The translations under genes and the position numbers were made by a program. Under the pieces are notes generated by a model. That model saw nothing but the letters and a program-made list of their open reading frames with translations. It had not been told where the DNA came from and made no database searches. This document shows, in pieces, positions 5,385-7,449 of a DNA stretch of 7,449 bases. Positions within the stretch are counted from its first letter, which is position 1, and every line of letters starts with the position of its first letter. The DNA comes from Acidobacteriaceae bacterium (GTDB lineage: Bacteria > Acidobacteriota > Terriglobia > Terriglobales > Acidobacteriaceae): contig PMGP01000097.1 in the NCBI GenBank assembly GCA_003156235.1, forward strand, positions 1 through 7,449, written 5' to 3'.

Positions 5385-5416
5385 AGCTAGAAGCTAGAAG
5401 CTAGAGGCTAGAAGCT
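5385..5416 (+). repeat. Right arm of heptamer inverted repeat, overlapping the gcvPA RBS region
   Basis: Four 7-bp units of the type TAGAAGC (one is TAGAGGC) begin at 5388, 5395, 5402 and 5409. This arm pairs with 5271-5302 at 28 of 32 positions. It ends four bases before the gcvPA ATG at 5421. The only Shine-Dalgarno-like bases, AGAGG at 5403-5407, are inside the arm, so folding would hide them. Confidence 0.85.
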
Positions 5417-5420
5417 GAAT

Positions 5421-6770
5421 ATGCGCTACCTGCCCAATTCTCCCGCCGAACGTGAAAAGATGCTGGCCGAAATCGGCGCGGCTTCCATTGACGACTTGTT
5501 CTCTGTCGTTCCCGCCGAGCACCGCCTCAGCCGCGACCTGGAAGTGCCACGCGCGCACGCCGAAAGCGAGATTATCGACTACTTTCGCGCGGCGGGCGCA
5601 AAGAACTCGACCGGCTACGCCAGCTTCCTCGGCGCCGGCGCTTATCGCCACTATCGCCCGGTCATCATCGACTCTTTGATTCAGCGCGGCGAGTTTTTGA
5701 CGAGTTATACGCCTTATCAGGCGGAGATAAGTCAAGGTACGCTACAAGCTATCTTCGAGTTTCAGACCATGATCGCCGAGCTGACCGGCATGGACGTGGC
5801 CAACGCCAGTATGTACGACGGGTCAACGGGGGCGGCGGAAGCAGTGATGATGGCCGTTCGTGTGACCGGGCGGCACAAGGCCGTGGTGGCCGCGACCGTT
5901 CATCCAGAGTATCGCGAAGTGCTGGACACTTACACAAAGCATCAGGGGTTGCCTACTACGCTGATTGGTTACGACCGCAAGACGGGACGCATCGATTTAA
6001 CCGCGCTGGGCGCGGCAGTTACCGAGGAGACAGCAGCGGTTCTCGTGCAAAGTCCTAACTTCTTTGGAATTATTGAAGATATTCCGGCAATAGCTGAGAT
6101 CGTCCACGCCAAGGGCGCGCTGCTGATTGTCTCCATTGCCGAGGCAGTTTCGTTGGGTGTTGTGCGCCCGCCGGTCGAGGCGGATATTGTCAGCATGGAG
6201 TCGCAATCCTTCGGTGTCGCGCTGAGTTATGGCGGACCGTTCTGCGGAGTCCTTGCGGCCAAGGAGCAATTTGTGCGCCAGATGCCGGGGCGGCTGGTTG
6301 GCCAAACTATCGATGGATCCGGCTATCGTGGCTTCGTCCTCACACTCTCTACGCGAGAGCAACACATTCGCCGCGAGAAAGCCACTTCTAACATTTGCAC
6401 GAATCAGGCATTAGTCGCGCTGATGGCCACTATCTTCCTTTCAGTTTATGGAAAAGAGGGAATCCGTGAGTTAGCCGAGCATAACCTGGCAAAAGCGAGT
6501 TATGCGGCCGAGACGCTCTCCGCACAACCCGGAGCGAAGCTGCTCTTTACCGGCGCGCCGCGCTTCAACGAGTTTGTTATCGAAACCGAAGAGTCCCCGG
6601 CGCAATGGAGCCAGCGGCTTCTCGATGCAAAAATCGTCGGCGGCATTGATTTGAGCCGCTGGTATCCCGAGCTGCGCAATTGCACGCTGTGGTGCGCAAC
6701 GGAAATCATTACTCGCGCACAGATCGACGCCGCGGCCCAAGCTCTGGCGGGCGGCCCGGTTAAGGCATAG
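5421..6770 (+). CDS. gcvPA: Glycine dehydrogenase (decarboxylating) subunit 1, P-protein alpha
   Basis: GcvPA is the N-terminal half of the two-subunit P-protein. With GcvPB it decarboxylates glycine and loads the aminomethyl group onto lipoyl-GcvH. The 449 residues match the usual size (about 450). Family landmarks in order are MRYLPNSPAEREKML at the start, FLGAGAYRHYRP (around 69-80), FLTSYTPYQAEISQGTLQ, FEFQTMIAELTGMDVANAS, YDGSTGAAEA, and TREQHIRREKATSNICTNQ from about residue 311. The PLP lysine is on the beta subunit, so its absence here is normal. One segment reads DIVSMESQSFG where many homologues have GEGQ. The ATG at 5421 gives the conserved N-terminus. Its Shine-Dalgarno is weak (AGAGG, 13 nt away) and buried in a 32-nt inverted repeat, so translation may depend on RNA structure. 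The small membrane gene follows after 49 bp. Confidence 0.96.
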   Translation: MRYLPNSPAEREKMLAEIGAASIDDLFSVVPAEHRLSRDLEVPRAHAESEIIDYFRAAGAKNSTGYASFLGAGAYRHYRPVIIDSLIQRGEFLTSYTPYQAEISQGTLQAIFEFQTMIAELTGMDVANASMYDGSTGAAEAVMMAVRVTGRHKAVVAATVHPEYREVLDTYTKHQGLPTTLIGYDRKTGRIDLTALGAAVTEETAAVLVQSPNFFGIIEDIPAIAEIVHAKGALLIVSIAEAVSLGVVRPPVEADIVSMESQSFGVALSYGGPFCGVLAAKEQFVRQMPGRLVGQTIDGSGYRGFVLTLSTREQHIRREKATSNICTNQALVALMATIFLSVYGKEGIRELAEHNLAKASYAAETLSAQPGAKLLFTGAPRFNEFVIETEESPAQWSQRLLDAKIVGGIDLSRWYPELRNCTLWCATEIITRAQIDAAAQALAGGPVKA

Positions 6771-6819
6771 GCCAGGAAATCATAGCTGGCTGGTTTGCAT
6801 TGCGACTGGAGATGCGCAG

Positions 6820-7125
6820 ATGTTCGAAAGCTTCAAATTCGCGGTGTTCAACCGGCAACGCAAGGCATGGGAGAAGAAGCGGAGGCATGGCAAGCGAGCC
6901 TTCATTTTGTATAGGGGAGTGCTGCGGTGGGGCGGCATCATGTTTGTACTAACCATGATCACGAATGTAGTTGTTCGTCACATGAAGGTGGATTGGCAGC
7001 TTGTGGTCAGTTTGCTGATAGCCTGTCCTTTCGCCGGATATCTTTGGGCGCGGTGCATATGGCACGTGAATGAAAATCGCTATTCAGGCGTCAGAAAGCA
7101 ACAGGATTCGATCAAGGAAATCTAG
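6820..7125 (+). CDS. Two-helix membrane protein of unknown function, inside the gcvP cluster
   Basis: I do not recognise this 101-residue protein. The first 33 residues are strongly basic (RQRKAWEKKRRHGKR). Two hydrophobic helices follow at about residues 36-54 and 59-76, joined by a short RHMKVD loop, then a polar tail (HVNENRYSGVRKQQDSIKEI). By the positive-inside rule both ends would face the cytoplasm. The ATG at 6820 has GGAG (6808-6811) 8 nt upstream. It lies on the same strand between gcvPA (49 bp gap) and gcvPB (35 bp gap), so it is probably co-transcribed. This placement is unusual because the two P-protein halves are normally adjacent. Its base composition is visibly more AT-rich than the gcv genes around it, suggesting a later insertion. 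No role in glycine cleavage should be inferred from position alone. Confidence 0.72.
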   Translation: MFESFKFAVFNRQRKAWEKKRRHGKRAFILYRGVLRWGGIMFVLTMITNVVVRHMKVDWQLVVSLLIACPFAGYLWARCIWHVNENRYSGVRKQQDSIKEI

Positions 7126-7160
7126 CCTGGAAGATTCAAAGAGTTTGTAGCGAGGCAAAA

Positions 7161-7449
7161 ATGGCAGCATCTGAAGTTACGGTTTCACGCACCATCGGCA
7201 AAGTCCGTCCCCACCCGACGCAGAACGAGGCGCTGCTCTTCGAGAAGTCCTCGCCGGGCAAGCGCGCCTACAAACTGGCGCCGCTCGACGTGCCCGCTGT
7301 TGATGCCGCGGCGCTGCTGGGCGCGGCACACCGCACTTCCCCTGGCGAGTTACCCGAGTTAAGCGAGATAGAAATCATCCGCCACTTTACGCGGCTCTCG
7401 ACGTGGAACTACGCCATCGATCTTGGAATGTATCCGCTGGGCTCCTGCA
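7161..7449 (+). CDS. gcvPB: Glycine dehydrogenase (decarboxylating) subunit 2, P-protein beta, 5' part
   Basis: The window holds the first 96 codons of gcvPB, which continues beyond the right edge. Recognisable family features are NEALLFEKSSPGKRAYKLAPLD near the start (about 22-43), LPELSEIEIIRHFTRLSTWNYAIDLGMYPLGSC at the end, where the family continues with TMKYNP. GcvPB carries the PLP-binding lysine and, with GcvPA, forms the active P-protein; the lysine lies outside the window. The ATG at 7161 has GAGG (7152-7155) 5 nt upstream, a good site. It starts 35 bp after the small membrane gene on the same strand and fits the end of the gcv transcription unit. The rest of the gene, and possibly gcvT, would be to the right. 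Confidence 0.94.
   Translation, partial: MAASEVTVSRTIGKVRPHPTQNEALLFEKSSPGKRAYKLAPLDVPAVDAAALLGAAHRTSPGELPELSEIEIIRHFTRLSTWNYAIDLGMYPLGSC

Noticed and set aside
5265..5420. CRISPR array or RNA gene in the gcvH-gcvPA gap
   Set aside because: The repeats are 7-bp tandem units arranged as an inverted pair, without regular repeats and spacers of 20-40 bp. No tRNA-like cloverleaf was found.
6771..6790. Small hairpin GCCAG/CTGGC just after the gcvPA stop
   Set aside because: It has five pairs with a ten-base loop and no T-run, so it could easily be chance and does not support a terminator inside the gcv cluster.

Overview
The window looks like a chromosomal segment from a moderately GC-rich bacterium, most likely an acidobacterium. 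That placement is inference. It rests on the split glycine decarboxylase P-protein (gcvPA and gcvPB as separate genes), a secreted TldD-like peptidase, an M48/Ste24-type membrane protease, and intergenic palindromes centred on CTAAAG that I associate with acidobacterial genomes. No RNA gene, insertion sequence or CRISPR array is visible.

Layout. Positions 10-420 (minus) encode a small membrane-anchored protein of unknown function. Positions 421-750 are non-coding and hold four short hairpins plus a 7/8-bp tandem array that starts in the stop codon of the next gene. Positions 751-2448 (minus) encode a secreted TldD/PmbA-type metallopeptidase. It diverges from an integral membrane M48 metalloprotease at 2554-3903 (plus), so two metalloproteases share one intergenic region. 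Positions 3904-4495 hold what looks like one small gene split by a single in-frame TAA (3989-4432), bracketed by inverted copies of a heptamer repeat. A muconolactone-isomerase-like protein follows at 4496-4786, apparently from a leaderless transcript.

The right third is a glycine cleavage gene cluster: gcvH (4881-5264), gcvPA (5421-6770), an unrecognised two-helix membrane protein (6820-7125), and the first 96 codons of gcvPB (7161 to the window end). GcvPA and GcvPB together form the P-protein, which decarboxylates glycine and passes the aminomethyl group to the lipoyl arm of GcvH. gcvT and lpd are not in the window. The gcvH-gcvPA gap is unusual: a 32-nt imperfect inverted repeat of heptamers encloses a perfect 9-bp hairpin, and the gcvPA ribosome-binding site lies in its right arm.

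The most unusual signal is the set of short tandem arrays. Three unrelated ones (units near AGTGAAC, TAGGGAC and TAGAAGC) each begin in, or directly beside, the stop codon of a gene. Because the period is 7 or 8 bp, each places stop codons in all three frames. Two of the three have an inverted partner further downstream.
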